Origin: Mucilaginibacter segetis
GTDB lineage: Bacteria; Bacteroidota; Bacteroidia; Sphingobacteriales; Sphingobacteriaceae
Reading direction: 5' to 3'
Length of the DNA: 64,000 bases
Assembly: GCF_016522075.1 (NCBI RefSeq)
Contig: NZ_JAEHFW010000003.1
Coordinates: 496,001-560,000, forward strand
Shown here: piece after piece, positions 18,752 through 27,528 of the stretch
Layout of the letters: every line of letters begins with the position of its first letter
How positions within the stretch are numbered: position 1 is the first letter of the stretch
Notes under the pieces: model-generated
Seen by the model: the letters and a program-made list of their open reading frames with translations, nothing else
What the model was told of the DNA's origin: nothing
Databases searched by the model: none
Position numbers and translations under genes: made by a program

Positions 18752-19936
18752 ATGAAGAAGATTGCCTTTGTTTGTTTCATTATTAGTATATCTGTCCAAT
18801 TAACAATGGCTCAGCAAGTGGCTGATACAGTGAATTTAACAGATATTAAATTCACCGTTGAAGCTGCTCCGGACTGGTCTGCATTATTAAAAAGGCAAAC
18901 CGGCTGGTTTGGGGGTGATGGCATATATACCATACCACTTAACGGTATGGAGGGCGAGCAAGCTCACGCAAACAACAAGATCCTTTTCATTTTCAGCGAC
19001 AGCATGATAGGGAAGGTTCGCAATAAAACCATGGTACCGGGATATAAAATGATACATAACGCCTACGCGATTTTAGATGGCGATAAACCGGATGCGGCAA
19101 AAATGAGATTTTATTGGGATAGGGATAGTTTGGGTAATGCTGAATCTGTTTTTATACCAAACACGCCGCGAACCGAAAAGTCAGACTATTACTGGTTAGG
19201 CGATGGATTTGTCAATCAGGCTAATAATAACATCTACATTTTTGGCTACCGTGTGCGTAATGTTAGTGATGGAGCCTTTGGGTTTAAAGAGGTTGGTAAT
19301 ACGCTTATAAAAATTCCGGCGGGAGATAAGCCGCCCTATAAAAACATACAACAGGAGGATACACCTCTTTATATTACTGATGAAAGTGGAAGTTTCGGAT
19401 CGTTCGGGGCCGGCATATATGTGAATACTAAGCAGGCCAGTGCTCCAAATCCGGATGGTTATATTTATGTGTATGGAGTAAGAGATTTAGCCAAAAATTT
19501 AATGGTAGCAAGGGTACTGCCTGAAGATTTCGAGGATTTTGGCAAATGGACCTATTGGGACGGCTCCATATGGAACAAAGATATCGACAAAGTAGTAAAC
19601 ATTACTGACGGGGTGTCTAACGAGTTAAGTTTAACGGCCCTGCCCGACGGCCGTTATGCTTTGGTTTTTCAGCATGGCGGCATGAGTCCTAACGTAGGTA
19701 TGCGGATAGGGGCGTCTCCCACAGGACCATTCGGCCCGGTTATTAAATTATGGGATTGCAAACCCGACCTCATCGAGAAGACGTTTGTTGTATATAACGC
19801 TAAGGCGCATCCAAGCCTTTCAAAACCAGGCGAATTATTGATCAGCTATAATATTAATTCTGTTGATTTTATTAACGACCTTAAAGTTCATCCTAATTTG
19901 TATCGTCCGCGTTTTATAAGGGTTAAATTTCAATAA
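18752..19936 (+). CDS. Secreted predicted beta-propeller protein (DUF4185/DUF5005-like)
   Basis: 394-aa protein with signal peptide (SVQLTMAQQ). The sequence repeats short blade-like units: GWFGGDGIYTIPL, ILFIFSDSMIG, DYYWLGDGFVNQANNNIYIFGYRV, PDGYIYVYGVRD, DGRYALVFQHGG, GPFGPVIKLWD. This pattern of G-D-G, F-S-D-S and blade-end aromatic residues fits the five-bladed propeller proteins labelled DUF4185 or DUF5005, related in fold to GH32/GH43-type enzymes. Enzymatic function is unknown. It lies 35 nt after lgt and just before the O5-controlled SGNH gene. A role in glycan binding or cleavage at the cell envelope is inferred from PUL context. Confidence 0.6.
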   Translation: MKKIAFVCFIISISVQLTMAQQVADTVNLTDIKFTVEAAPDWSALLKRQTGWFGGDGIYTIPLNGMEGEQAHANNKILFIFSDSMIGKVRNKTMVPGYKMIHNAYAILDGDKPDAAKMRFYWDRDSLGNAESVFIPNTPRTEKSDYYWLGDGFVNQANNNIYIFGYRVRNVSDGAFGFKEVGNTLIKIPAGDKPPYKNIQQEDTPLYITDESGSFGSFGAGIYVNTKQASAPNPDGYIYVYGVRDLAKNLMVARVLPEDFEDFGKWTYWDGSIWNKDIDKVVNITDGVSNELSLTALPDGRYALVFQHGGMSPNVGMRIGASPTGPFGPVIKLWDCKPDLIEKTFVVYNAKAHPSLSKPGELLISYNINSVDFINDLKVHPNLYRPRFIRVKFQ

Positions 19937-19949
19937 TTTTAATAAATAA

Positions 19950-19981
19950 TTTGCATGTAATTGTTTTATCACCTACTTTAG
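19950..19981 (+). promoter_or_regulatory. Promoter upstream of the second SGNH gene
   Basis: TTTG at 19950-19953, a 20-nt spacer, then TACTTTAG at 19974-19981 (one mismatch from TAnnTTTG). The best operator of the locus (O5) begins at its last base, so the repressor would sit on the transcription start. Confidence 0.5.
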
Positions 19982-19996
19982 CTAAATCAATTTAGC
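19981..19996. promoter_or_regulatory. LacI-type operator O5 (most symmetric)
   Basis: GCTAAATCAATTTAGC: two perfect 7-bp arms (GCTAAAT / ATTTAGC) around a CA centre. It is the clearest palindrome among the six sites and defines the expected full operator. It lies 19 bp before the GTG start of the SGNH hydrolase. Confidence 0.75.
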
Positions 19997-20015
19997 AACC
20001 TGTAAATTTACATTC

Positions 20016-20678
20016 GTGAAAAAGTTTTTTTTGTTATCAGTAATAGTGGTTTTATGCTCTTTTCAAATTCAAAAACCTACCAAAATTGTATTTTTTGGTG
20101 ATTCAATTACCGAATATGGCGTACAACCTAATGGTTTTATTACCCTGATACAACAGCGGTTAAAAGCTGAACATAAAGACGGAGATTACCAGGTAGAAGG
20201 AGCGGGTATTGGCGGTAATAAAATATATGATCTATACCTGCGCTACGAGGATGATGTGCTTGCAAAGAATCCGGATGTGGTAGTGATATGGGTCGGTGTT
20301 AACGATGTTTGGCATAAACGCCTTTTTGGCACCGGTACCGACTGGGATAAGTTTGGCAGATTTTATACTGCGCTCATCAAAAAAATGCAGGCAAAGGGAA
20401 TAAAGGTATTGCTATGTACTCCCGGTACTATTGGCGAAAAAACGGATTATAGTAACGAACAGGATGGTGATCTGAACAAATATTCACAGATCATACGCGA
20501 TCTGGCTAAACAAAACAATTGCGAGTTGATAGATTTTCGCAAAATGTTTCATGAATACGATGTTAAAAATAATCCGGAAAATAAAGACAGCGGCATTTTA
20601 ACAAAAGACGGTGTTCACCCTAATGATGTGGGTAATAAATACATAGCGGATGTTTTTTATAACATTCTTATAAAATAG
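20016..20678 (+). CDS. SGNH/GDSL hydrolase, single-domain
   Basis: 220-aa protein with an N-terminal hydrophobic signal (MKKFFLLSVIVVLCSF) and the four SGNH blocks: FFGDSITE (Ser), GIGGN (Gly), WVGVNDVW (Asn), and DGVHPNDVG (Asp/His). Its start is GTG; the frame and signal sequence leave no better choice. It is related to rhamnogalacturonan acetylesterase-type and TAP-like esterases, so removal of acyl groups from sugars is the likely reaction. It is independent of the larger SGNH protein at 3614, and it is directly under operator O5, with a strong terminator 33 bp after its stop codon. Confidence 0.9.
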   Translation: MKKFFLLSVIVVLCSFQIQKPTKIVFFGDSITEYGVQPNGFITLIQQRLKAEHKDGDYQVEGAGIGGNKIYDLYLRYEDDVLAKNPDVVVIWVGVNDVWHKRLFGTGTDWDKFGRFYTALIKKMQAKGIKVLLCTPGTIGEKTDYSNEQDGDLNKYSQIIRDLAKQNNCELIDFRKMFHEYDVKNNPENKDSGILTKDGVHPNDVGNKYIADVFYNILIK

Positions 20679-20710
20679 CAATACATGGGTTTATATTGAT
20701 ATAGTTGGTT

Positions 20711-20736
20711 AAAGGAGGTGGGAGCACCTCCTTTTT
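20711..20736 (+). terminator. Intrinsic terminator after the SGNH gene
   Basis: A 10-bp stem AAAGGAGGTG / CACCTCCTTT, loop GGAG, followed by T's. It implies that the GH92 gene downstream has its own promoter or relies on readthrough. A half-site (GCTAAATT at 20813-20820) lies just before that gene. Confidence 0.85.
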
Positions 20737-20822
20737 AATGACTGATCGTATAGTTCCCATCGCTACTAATCATACCCTATATGTTAAATTATACTTCTGC
20801 TTGTCAGAAAAAGCTAAATTAT

Positions 20823-23102
20823 ATGAAAAGAAATTTACTCACCTGCCTTGCTTTGATCTTATGCGTCAGCCTGTCAAAAGCGCAGCAAGCCAATTTGGTA
20901 AAATATGTTAACACCCGTCAGGGTACCAATACTAAATTCGAATTTTCATACGGTAACACTTACCCGGCCATATCCATGCCGTTTAGTATGAACACCTGGA
21001 CACCACAAACCGGTAAAAATGGTGACGGATGGAAGTATCAGTACTTCGAAAAAACTATACGGGGATTTCAGCAATCGCACCAGTGCAGTTCCTGGGTAAA
21101 TGATTACGCGGTATTTTCAATGATGCCTGTAACCGGCAAATTAGTAGTTAATGAAGATGAACGGGCCGCCTCTTTTAGTCACGATAACGAGATAGCACAG
21201 CCCAGTTACTATAAGGTAAAACTGGATAACAATATCACTACTGAGATTAGCCCTACAGAACGGGGGGCACATCTTAAATTCAGTTTTCCTAAAGGTAAAG
21301 GCTCATACCTGGTTTTAGATGGTTATACCAAAATGAGCGCGGTAAGCATAGATGTGAAAAACAGAACCATAACCGGCTATGTGAATAACTGCCGCTGGGC
21401 GCCTCAAAATTTTAAAAATTATTTTGTAATACAATTTGATAAGCCTTTTAAAGCTTACGGTACATGGGAAAATAAAAAGAATACTACAACAGCAGGCCAA
21501 AAGACGGCTGAAGGAGAAGGGGTGGGAGCATACCTGCAATTTCGCAATGGCGAAACCGTGCAGGTTAAAGTAGCATCGTCCTATATCAGTCCGGATCAGG
21601 CGCAGCTTAACCTGGATACTGAACTGGGTAAATACAAAAATTTTGAAGATACCCGTAAGGCTGCAGATAAGGTTTGGAATACCTTACTTGGCCGTATGGC
21701 GGTAGAAGGCGGTACCGAAGAGCAAAAGGCAACCTTTTACTCCTGCCTTTATCACGCTAATTTGTTTTCGCATCGGTTTTTTGAGTACGGTAAGGATGGC
21801 AAGCCCTATTACTATAGTCCGTACGATGGTAAAATTCATGATGGCTACATGTATACTGATAATGGTTTTTGGGACACATTCAGGGCACAGTTTCCGTTGA
21901 ATACCATTATGCACCCCACTATGGAGGGGCAATACATGCAGGCGCTGCTGGCGGCTCAGCAACAATGCGGCTGGTTGCCTTCGTGGTCATTTCCGTCCGA
22001 AACGGGCGGTATGCTGGGTAATCATGCTATATCGCTGCTCACTGATGCCTGGGTAAAAGGTATACACACATTTGATCCAAAACAGGCTTTGGATGCTTAT
22101 TATCACGAGGCTACCAACAAAGGTCCATGGGGAAGCGCGAACGGCCGCCCCGGATGGAAAGAATATTTTGCCGATGGTTATGTGCCCTTCACAAAAGAAA
22201 CTCAAGGCTCTACCGCATGGACACTGGAATTCGCTTATGATGATTTTTGCGGCTACCAGTTAGCCAAACAAATTGGCAATAAACATTACGAAAATGTTTT
22301 TGGCAGGCAAATGTATAATTACAAGAATCTTTACGACCCCAAAACAAGATTTATGCGTGCTAAGGACGCGGAGGGTAACTGGATAGAGCCCTTTGATCCG
22401 CTGGATTGGGGCGGCCCCTACACCGAAGGTAATGCGTGGCATTGGACATGGTCGGTATTTCAGGATGTGCAGGGTTTAGTTAACCTGATGGGTGGCAACG
22501 ATAACTTTACCGGCAAAATAGATTCAGTTTTTTCTACTCCGGGAACGATCAAAGTAGGCGGGTATGGTAGCGTGATCCACGAAATGACCGAAATGGCAGC
22601 CTTTAAAATGGGCCAATATGCCCAGGGAAACGAACCGATACATCATTTGGTATATCTGTATAACTATGCTGGTCAGCCCTGGAAAAGTCAGGAGCATGTA
22701 CGCGAGATAATGGATAAAATGTATAATGCTACCGAAGATGGTTATCCCGGCGATGAGGACGAAGGGCAAATGTCATCGTGGTATGTATTAAGCGCTGCCG
22801 GGTTTTACAGTGTATGCCCCGGAACCGATCAGTATGTTATTGGCAGTCCGCTGTTCAAAAAAATGACCATTACACTTGAAAACGGTAATAAATTTACTGT
22901 AGAGGCTGATAATAACAGTAAGCAAAACGTGTACATCCAATCTGCTACGCTTAACGGTAAACCTTATACCCATAATTGGATAAGCCATGCTGATATCATG
23001 AACGGTGGTGTACTGCACCTCGTAATGGGTAACAAACCCAACAAAGCCCGGGGGCTTGCTCCTGAAGACAAACCCTTTTCTCTTTCTAAAGCGAATAATT
23101 AA
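20823..23102 (+). CDS. GH92 exo-alpha-mannosidase (second copy)
   Basis: 759-aa secreted GH92 enzyme. The start at 20823 is chosen over an upstream in-frame ATG (20781) because it begins the signal peptide MKRNLLTCLALILCVSLSKAQQ. Family motifs: FSYGNTYPAISMPFSMNTWTPQ, DNGFWDTFRAQFPLN, PYTEGNAWHWTWSVFQDVQGL with presumed acid Glu535, GNEPIHH, and PGDEDEGQMSSWYVLSAAGF with Asp644 and Asp646. The spacing of these residues matches, as I recall it, the acid and base residues of the Bacteroides GH92 enzyme BT3990 (Glu533, Asp642, Asp644) with a constant offset of two. It differs from the first GH92 at the base motif, suggesting another linkage preference. The GH2 gene follows 25 nt later. Confidence 0.95.
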   Translation: MKRNLLTCLALILCVSLSKAQQANLVKYVNTRQGTNTKFEFSYGNTYPAISMPFSMNTWTPQTGKNGDGWKYQYFEKTIRGFQQSHQCSSWVNDYAVFSMMPVTGKLVVNEDERAASFSHDNEIAQPSYYKVKLDNNITTEISPTERGAHLKFSFPKGKGSYLVLDGYTKMSAVSIDVKNRTITGYVNNCRWAPQNFKNYFVIQFDKPFKAYGTWENKKNTTTAGQKTAEGEGVGAYLQFRNGETVQVKVASSYISPDQAQLNLDTELGKYKNFEDTRKAADKVWNTLLGRMAVEGGTEEQKATFYSCLYHANLFSHRFFEYGKDGKPYYYSPYDGKIHDGYMYTDNGFWDTFRAQFPLNTIMHPTMEGQYMQALLAAQQQCGWLPSWSFPSETGGMLGNHAISLLTDAWVKGIHTFDPKQALDAYYHEATNKGPWGSANGRPGWKEYFADGYVPFTKETQGSTAWTLEFAYDDFCGYQLAKQIGNKHYENVFGRQMYNYKNLYDPKTRFMRAKDAEGNWIEPFDPLDWGGPYTEGNAWHWTWSVFQDVQGLVNLMGGNDNFTGKIDSVFSTPGTIKVGGYGSVIHEMTEMAAFKMGQYAQGNEPIHHLVYLYNYAGQPWKSQEHVREIMDKMYNATEDGYPGDEDEGQMSSWYVLSAAGFYSVCPGTDQYVIGSPLFKKMTITLENGNKFTVEADNNSKQNVYIQSATLNGKPYTHNWISHADIMNGGVLHLVMGNKPNKARGLAPEDKPFSLSKANN

Positions 23103-23127
23103 AAATATATAAACGATCTGGAAATAC

Positions 23128-26100
23128 ATGATATCTGAATTCTATTCTCTTAAAAAGGCGGGATGCTTAGTGCTGTTATTATTTTGCCTGCAAATAAGCG
23201 TATCAGCGCAAACCGGTGTTTATTATCTCAACAACGGCAATAATAAAGTGATATGGAAGGTAAAAGCCCAGGCGGACCTAGGTGCCGATAGCGCAAATAT
23301 GTATAAGGCCGGTTACGCTACAAAAAACTGGGTAAAAGCAGTAGTGCCGGGTACAGTATTCGCATCATACGTTGCCGATGGGTTAGAAAAAGATCCCAAT
23401 TTTGGAGATAATATATACCAGGTCGACAAAAAAAAATACGACAGGAATTTTTGGTACCGTACCGAATTTAGCGTACCGGATAATTTTAACAAAGAAAAGA
23501 TATGGTTAAATTTTAAAGGCATTAACCGTAAAGCAGAAATATACCTGAATGGCAAGCAAATAGGCAGCCTTAATGGATTTATGCAGCGCGGGCAGTATGA
23601 TATTACCGCTTTATTAAATAAAAGTGGGAGTAACATATTAGCAGTATTAGTTTACTGCCCTAAAACCCCTCTGGTAAATTATGCCAGTCCCACCTATATC
23701 CCCAGTGCAAGCTGGGATTGGATGCCTTACGTCCCTGGTTTAAATATGGGGATAACTGACGATGTGTATCTAAGTAATACCGGAACCCTAACCATGCATG
23801 ATCCATGGATACGCACCCAACTACCTACAAATGCACGTGCAGATGTATCGGTTGATGTAAAAGTTAAGAATAGCTCAGCGGTGTTTCAGTCGGGTACAAT
23901 AACCGGTATAATTAATCCGGGTAACATCAGCTTTTCACAAAAAATATTTGTGGGCGGTAACAGTACTGCCGATGTTAAGCTGGATAGCAAAAGGTTTAAA
24001 CAGCTTATTATTAATGGCCCCAAATTATGGTGGCCTAACGGTTACGGCGATCCTAATTTGTATACCTGTAAACTGAGTGTTAAACTGGGCGATGAGGTTG
24101 CCGATACCAAAGAAATAAAATTCGGTATCAAAAGGTATAGTTACGATACGGTGGGCAATGTTTTGCATGTATCTGTTAACGGCACTAAAATATTCCTGAA
24201 AGGGGGCAATTGGGGCATGTCGGAGTATATGTTACGTTGCAAGGGTAATGAATACGATACCAAAGTGCGTTTTCATAAAGAAATGAACTTTAACATCATC
24301 CGTAATTGGATAGGCTCCACTACCGATGAGGAGTTTTATGATGCCTGCGATAAATACGGGATAATGGTATGGGATGATTTTTGGCTCAATTCCATCCCTA
24401 ACCTGCCGGATGATGTAAATAATTTTAACGAAAACGCAGTTGAAAAAATAAAGAGGTTCCGTAATCACCCTTCCATTGCAATTTGGTGTGGCGATAACGA
24501 AGGAGATCCCATGCCGCCTATAAATGGCTGGTTACGCGAGGACATCAGCACTTATGACGGTAACGACAGGTACTATCAGCCTAACTCCCATGCCGGTAAT
24601 TTAACAGGCAGCGGGCCCTGGACAAATTTTGATCCGCGCTGGTACTTTACCCAATATCCTAACGGTTTTGGGGGTAACCGGGGCTGGGGGCTGCGCAGCG
24701 AGATAGGCACACCGGTGTTTACCAATCTGGAAAGTCTAAAGAAATTCATACCCGAAGATAAATTGTGGCCGCGCAACGAAATGTGGAACAAGCACTTTTT
24801 CGGACCCTCCGCAGCTAACGCCGGACCCGACAGATACGACGAGGCCATTACCAAACGCTATGGCAAGCCTACCGGTATTGCCGACTATTGCCGCAAAGCG
24901 CAATTATTGAACATCGAAACCAATAAAGCGATGTACGAAGGCTGGGAGGATAATATTTGGGAAGATGCTTCCGGTATCATGACATGGATGAGCCAGTCGG
25001 CTTACCCGTCACTGGTTTGGCAAACTTATGATTACTATTATGATTTAACAGGTGCTTACTGGGGGGCAAAAAAAGCTTGCGAGCCTGTTCATATTCAATG
25101 GAATCCGGTAGATAACTCGGTTAAAGTTATCAATACCACACGTAACGATGTAGGCGGCCTAACCGCATCCGCCGAGGTTTATAATAGCGATGGCAGCCTG
25201 GTAAAGCAGTATAGCACATCAAAAAATAATATCGACGCATTGTCAAACACCGCGTTAAATTGTTTCACCATAGCTTTTGAGGAGGAGCACGAAAATTTGG
25301 CAAAAGGCAAGCCCGCGTTTGCATCATCTACAACTAATGGCGAGCCTTCATTGGTAACTGATGGTAACTCCGGTAGTCGCTGGGCAAGTAATTCCGATGA
25401 TAACGAATGGATATACATCGACCTGGAAACGGAACAAACCGTGAACGGTGTTAAACTGAACTGGGAAGAGGCCTTTGGTAAAGAATTTAAGATTCAGGTA
25501 TCTGACGATGCCAAACAATGGAAAGATGTTTACAGCGGCAGCGAAGGCCATGTAGGTGTACAGCAAATTATTTTTGATGAGGTTAAAGCACGATATGTAC
25601 GTATGTTGGGTCAAAAGCGCGGTTCGGGATGGGGATATTCTCTTTGGGATTTTGAAGTATACGGTGGCCAGCCTAAAAGCAATGGCCTAACCGATGTTCA
25701 TTTCATCCGACTGAAGCTCACAGATGCAGCAGGTAAACTTGTTTCAGATAACTTTTACTGGCGCGGTAATAAACGTACCGATTTTAGCGCGATAAACAAT
25801 TTGCCTAAGGTTAACTTAAAAGTATCATCTACTGCAAAAAAGGAAAATGGGAAATACTATATTGAGGTAAAGGTGGCCAACCCGGTATCATCTAAAGCGG
25901 CAGCTTTTGCTATAAGGGTACAGGCGCTTAACAAAAGAACAGGCGAACAGATACTTCCCGCTATTATGAGCGACAATTATTTTTCCCTGATGAAAGGCGA
26001 ATCAAAAACCATAAAAATTGAATTTGATGAGCAATTGTTAGGTAAGGATGGGATAAAATTATTGGTGCAGCCATATAACGATCCTTTAGCTAAAAACTGA
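23128..26100 (+). CDS. GH2 beta-mannosidase/exo-glucosaminidase-like enzyme with inserted F5/8C domain
   Basis: 990-aa secreted enzyme with signal peptide (LQISVSAQT). Order: GH2 sugar-binding domain (about 30-210), Ig-like domain, TIM barrel (about 330-680) with IWCGDNEGDP (acid/base Glu458) and LRSEIGTP (nucleophile Glu525), and C-terminal Ig-like domains. It belongs to the branch that includes exo-beta-glucosaminidases and mannosylglycoprotein endo-beta-mannosidases. Residues about 723-846 form an F5/8 type C (CBM32-like) module (SSTTNGEPSLVTDGNSGSRW ... WDFEVYGG) placed inside a C-terminal Ig-like domain, whose sequence resumes at DVHFIRLKLTDAAGKLVSDN. With GH92 and GH38 enzymes, cleavage of the Man-beta-GlcNAc core or beta-mannosides is plausible. 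Specificity is inferred. Confidence 0.85.
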   Translation: MISEFYSLKKAGCLVLLLFCLQISVSAQTGVYYLNNGNNKVIWKVKAQADLGADSANMYKAGYATKNWVKAVVPGTVFASYVADGLEKDPNFGDNIYQVDKKKYDRNFWYRTEFSVPDNFNKEKIWLNFKGINRKAEIYLNGKQIGSLNGFMQRGQYDITALLNKSGSNILAVLVYCPKTPLVNYASPTYIPSASWDWMPYVPGLNMGITDDVYLSNTGTLTMHDPWIRTQLPTNARADVSVDVKVKNSSAVFQSGTITGIINPGNISFSQKIFVGGNSTADVKLDSKRFKQLIINGPKLWWPNGYGDPNLYTCKLSVKLGDEVADTKEIKFGIKRYSYDTVGNVLHVSVNGTKIFLKGGNWGMSEYMLRCKGNEYDTKVRFHKEMNFNIIRNWIGSTTDEEFYDACDKYGIMVWDDFWLNSIPNLPDDVNNFNENAVEKIKRFRNHPSIAIWCGDNEGDPMPPINGWLREDISTYDGNDRYYQPNSHAGNLTGSGPWTNFDPRWYFTQYPNGFGGNRGWGLRSEIGTPVFTNLESLKKFIPEDKLWPRNEMWNKHFFGPSAANAGPDRYDEAITKRYGKPTGIADYCRKAQLLNIETNKAMYEGWEDNIWEDASGIMTWMSQSAYPSLVWQTYDYYYDLTGAYWGAKKACEPVHIQWNPVDNSVKVINTTRNDVGGLTASAEVYNSDGSLVKQYSTSKNNIDALSNTALNCFTIAFEEEHENLAKGKPAFASSTTNGEPSLVTDGNSGSRWASNSDDNEWIYIDLETEQTVNGVKLNWEEAFGKEFKIQVSDDAKQWKDVYSGSEGHVGVQQIIFDEVKARYVRMLGQKRGSGWGYSLWDFEVYGGQPKSNGLTDVHFIRLKLTDAAGKLVSDNFYWRGNKRTDFSAINNLPKVNLKVSSTAKKENGKYYIEVKVANPVSSKAAAFAIRVQALNKRTGEQILPAIMSDNYFSLMKGESKTIKIEFDEQLLGKDGIKLLVQPYNDPLAKN

Positions 26101-26175
26101 TGGCGGTATTTGTTAGCATTAAAGTTTTGTGTTAATTTACTGAACCAATATTAACCAGACATAAACCCCTCATTA

Positions 26176-27414
26176 ATGGATGCTAAACCTAAATTTACGG
26201 AACAAAGGTATCTGGTAGTGCTATTGTTTGTAACCTCATTGTTCTTTTTATGGGGAGTAGCACTTACCCTCGGCGATGTATTGAACAGGCATTTTCAGAA
26301 TGTGTTGCATATTTCCAAATCACGTTCAGGTTTAGTGCAATTTTCCATGTTTGGCGCATATGCAGTAATGGGTATTCCGGCGGGCTTGTTCATGAAAAAA
26401 TTCGGCTATAAAAAAGGGGTTTTGCTTGGCTTGTTCCTATACGCTTTTGGCGCCTTCTTATTTATACCCGCAGCTGACGCTGAATCGTTTAATTTTTTCC
26501 GGATAGCTTTATTTGTTTTGGCATGTGGCCTGGCAACATTAGAGACCGTAGCTCACCCTTTTGTAGCCTCCTTAGGCGATCAGCGTACCAGCGACCAGCG
26601 TATCAACTTCTCACAGTCTTTCAATGGCTTAGGCGGCGTTATCGGCCCTGCTATAGGCAGTTATTTTATTTTAAAAGCCGGGCAGGCGCACTCTAACGAT
26701 CTGGTATCGGTAAAGCATTTGTATATTGTTATCGGTTCGGTAATAGCGCTTATAGGGATTGCCTTTTCATTTGTTAAGATTCCCTCGTTAGCTGATCCGC
26801 ACGTGATAGCTACCGACGCATACGCCGTACCTCCCGAAGATCATGTAGATAAAAAGCTTTTTCAGCATAAACACTTTGTATTTGCAGCAATTGCTCAGCT
26901 CTTTAATGTTGCGGCGCAGGGTGGTACCTGGGCCTACTTTATCAACTACGGGCATGATGTGATGCATTTTAGCGACGAAAAAGCCGGCTACTTTTTTTCG
27001 CTCAGTATGGTAATGATGATGATAGGGCGATTTGCAGGAACCTTTTTAATGCGTTACATAGCACCTAACAAGCTGCTGGCCACCTTTGCATTGTGTAACG
27101 TAATTATGTGTGTAATAGTAGCGCAGGGTTTTGGCTGGGTGTCATTTATAGGGCTGCTTTTTATTAATTTTTTCTTTAGTATTATGTTTCCTACCATATT
27201 CAGTTTAGGGTTAAAAAATCTGGGCAAGCAAACGCAACAAGCTTCTTCATTCATCGTAATGGGCGTAGTAGGCGGTGGCATCTTTCCTCCGTTGATGGGC
27301 CTCATCGCCAACCATAATGTTGCTACTTCTTATTATTTGCCCATAATATGCTATGTAGTGATATTTTTATTTGGATATACCTATAAACATTTCAATAAAA
27401 ATATGGCAGCATAG
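26176..27414 (+). CDS. FucP-type MFS sugar permease
   Basis: 412-aa inner-membrane protein with about 12 hydrophobic segments. It matches the fucose/glucose/galactose H+ symporter family (FucP, NagP): FLWGVALTLGDVLNRHFQ at TM1, FGAYAVMGIPAGLFMKKFGYKKG at TM2-loop, and ATLETVAHPFVASLGDQ, the acidic-residue helix usual in this family. It likely imports the monosaccharide released in the periplasm, most plausibly mannose here. It follows the GH2 gene by 75 nt and precedes the LacI regulator gene. I see no clear operator in front of it, though a weak TTTG element is present at 26110. Confidence 0.88.
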   Translation: MDAKPKFTEQRYLVVLLFVTSLFFLWGVALTLGDVLNRHFQNVLHISKSRSGLVQFSMFGAYAVMGIPAGLFMKKFGYKKGVLLGLFLYAFGAFLFIPAADAESFNFFRIALFVLACGLATLETVAHPFVASLGDQRTSDQRINFSQSFNGLGGVIGPAIGSYFILKAGQAHSNDLVSVKHLYIVIGSVIALIGIAFSFVKIPSLADPHVIATDAYAVPPEDHVDKKLFQHKHFVFAAIAQLFNVAAQGGTWAYFINYGHDVMHFSDEKAGYFFSLSMVMMMIGRFAGTFLMRYIAPNKLLATFALCNVIMCVIVAQGFGWVSFIGLLFINFFFSIMFPTIFSLGLKNLGKQTQQASSFIVMGVVGGGIFPPLMGLIANHNVATSYYLPIICYVVIFLFGYTYKHFNKNMAA

Positions 27415-27451
27415 ATATTGTAATACTATCTTTCGTGTTTCTGACATTAGC

Positions 27452-27467
27452 AGTAAATCGATTTAAT
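27452..27467. promoter_or_regulatory. LacI-type operator O6 upstream of the regulator gene
   Basis: AGTAAATCGATTTAAT with a perfect 12-bp core palindrome TAAATCGATTTA (27454-27465). It lies 62 bp before the GTG start and about 37 bp upstream of the -7 element at 27504. This suggests autoregulation, with different geometry from O1 and O2. Confidence 0.6.
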
Positions 27468-27503
27468 AGTGTTAAAATAACACCTTAGTTCCAAATATTA
27501 TTT

Positions 27504-27511
27504 TATATTTG
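27504..27511 (+). promoter_or_regulatory. -7 promoter element of the lacI-family gene
   Basis: TATATTTG is an exact match to the Bacteroidota -7 consensus TAnnTTTG. It lies 17 bp before the start codon. No good -33 TTTG is seen at the expected distance. Confidence 0.45.
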
Positions 27512-27528
27512 ATGTTATTACATAGCAA

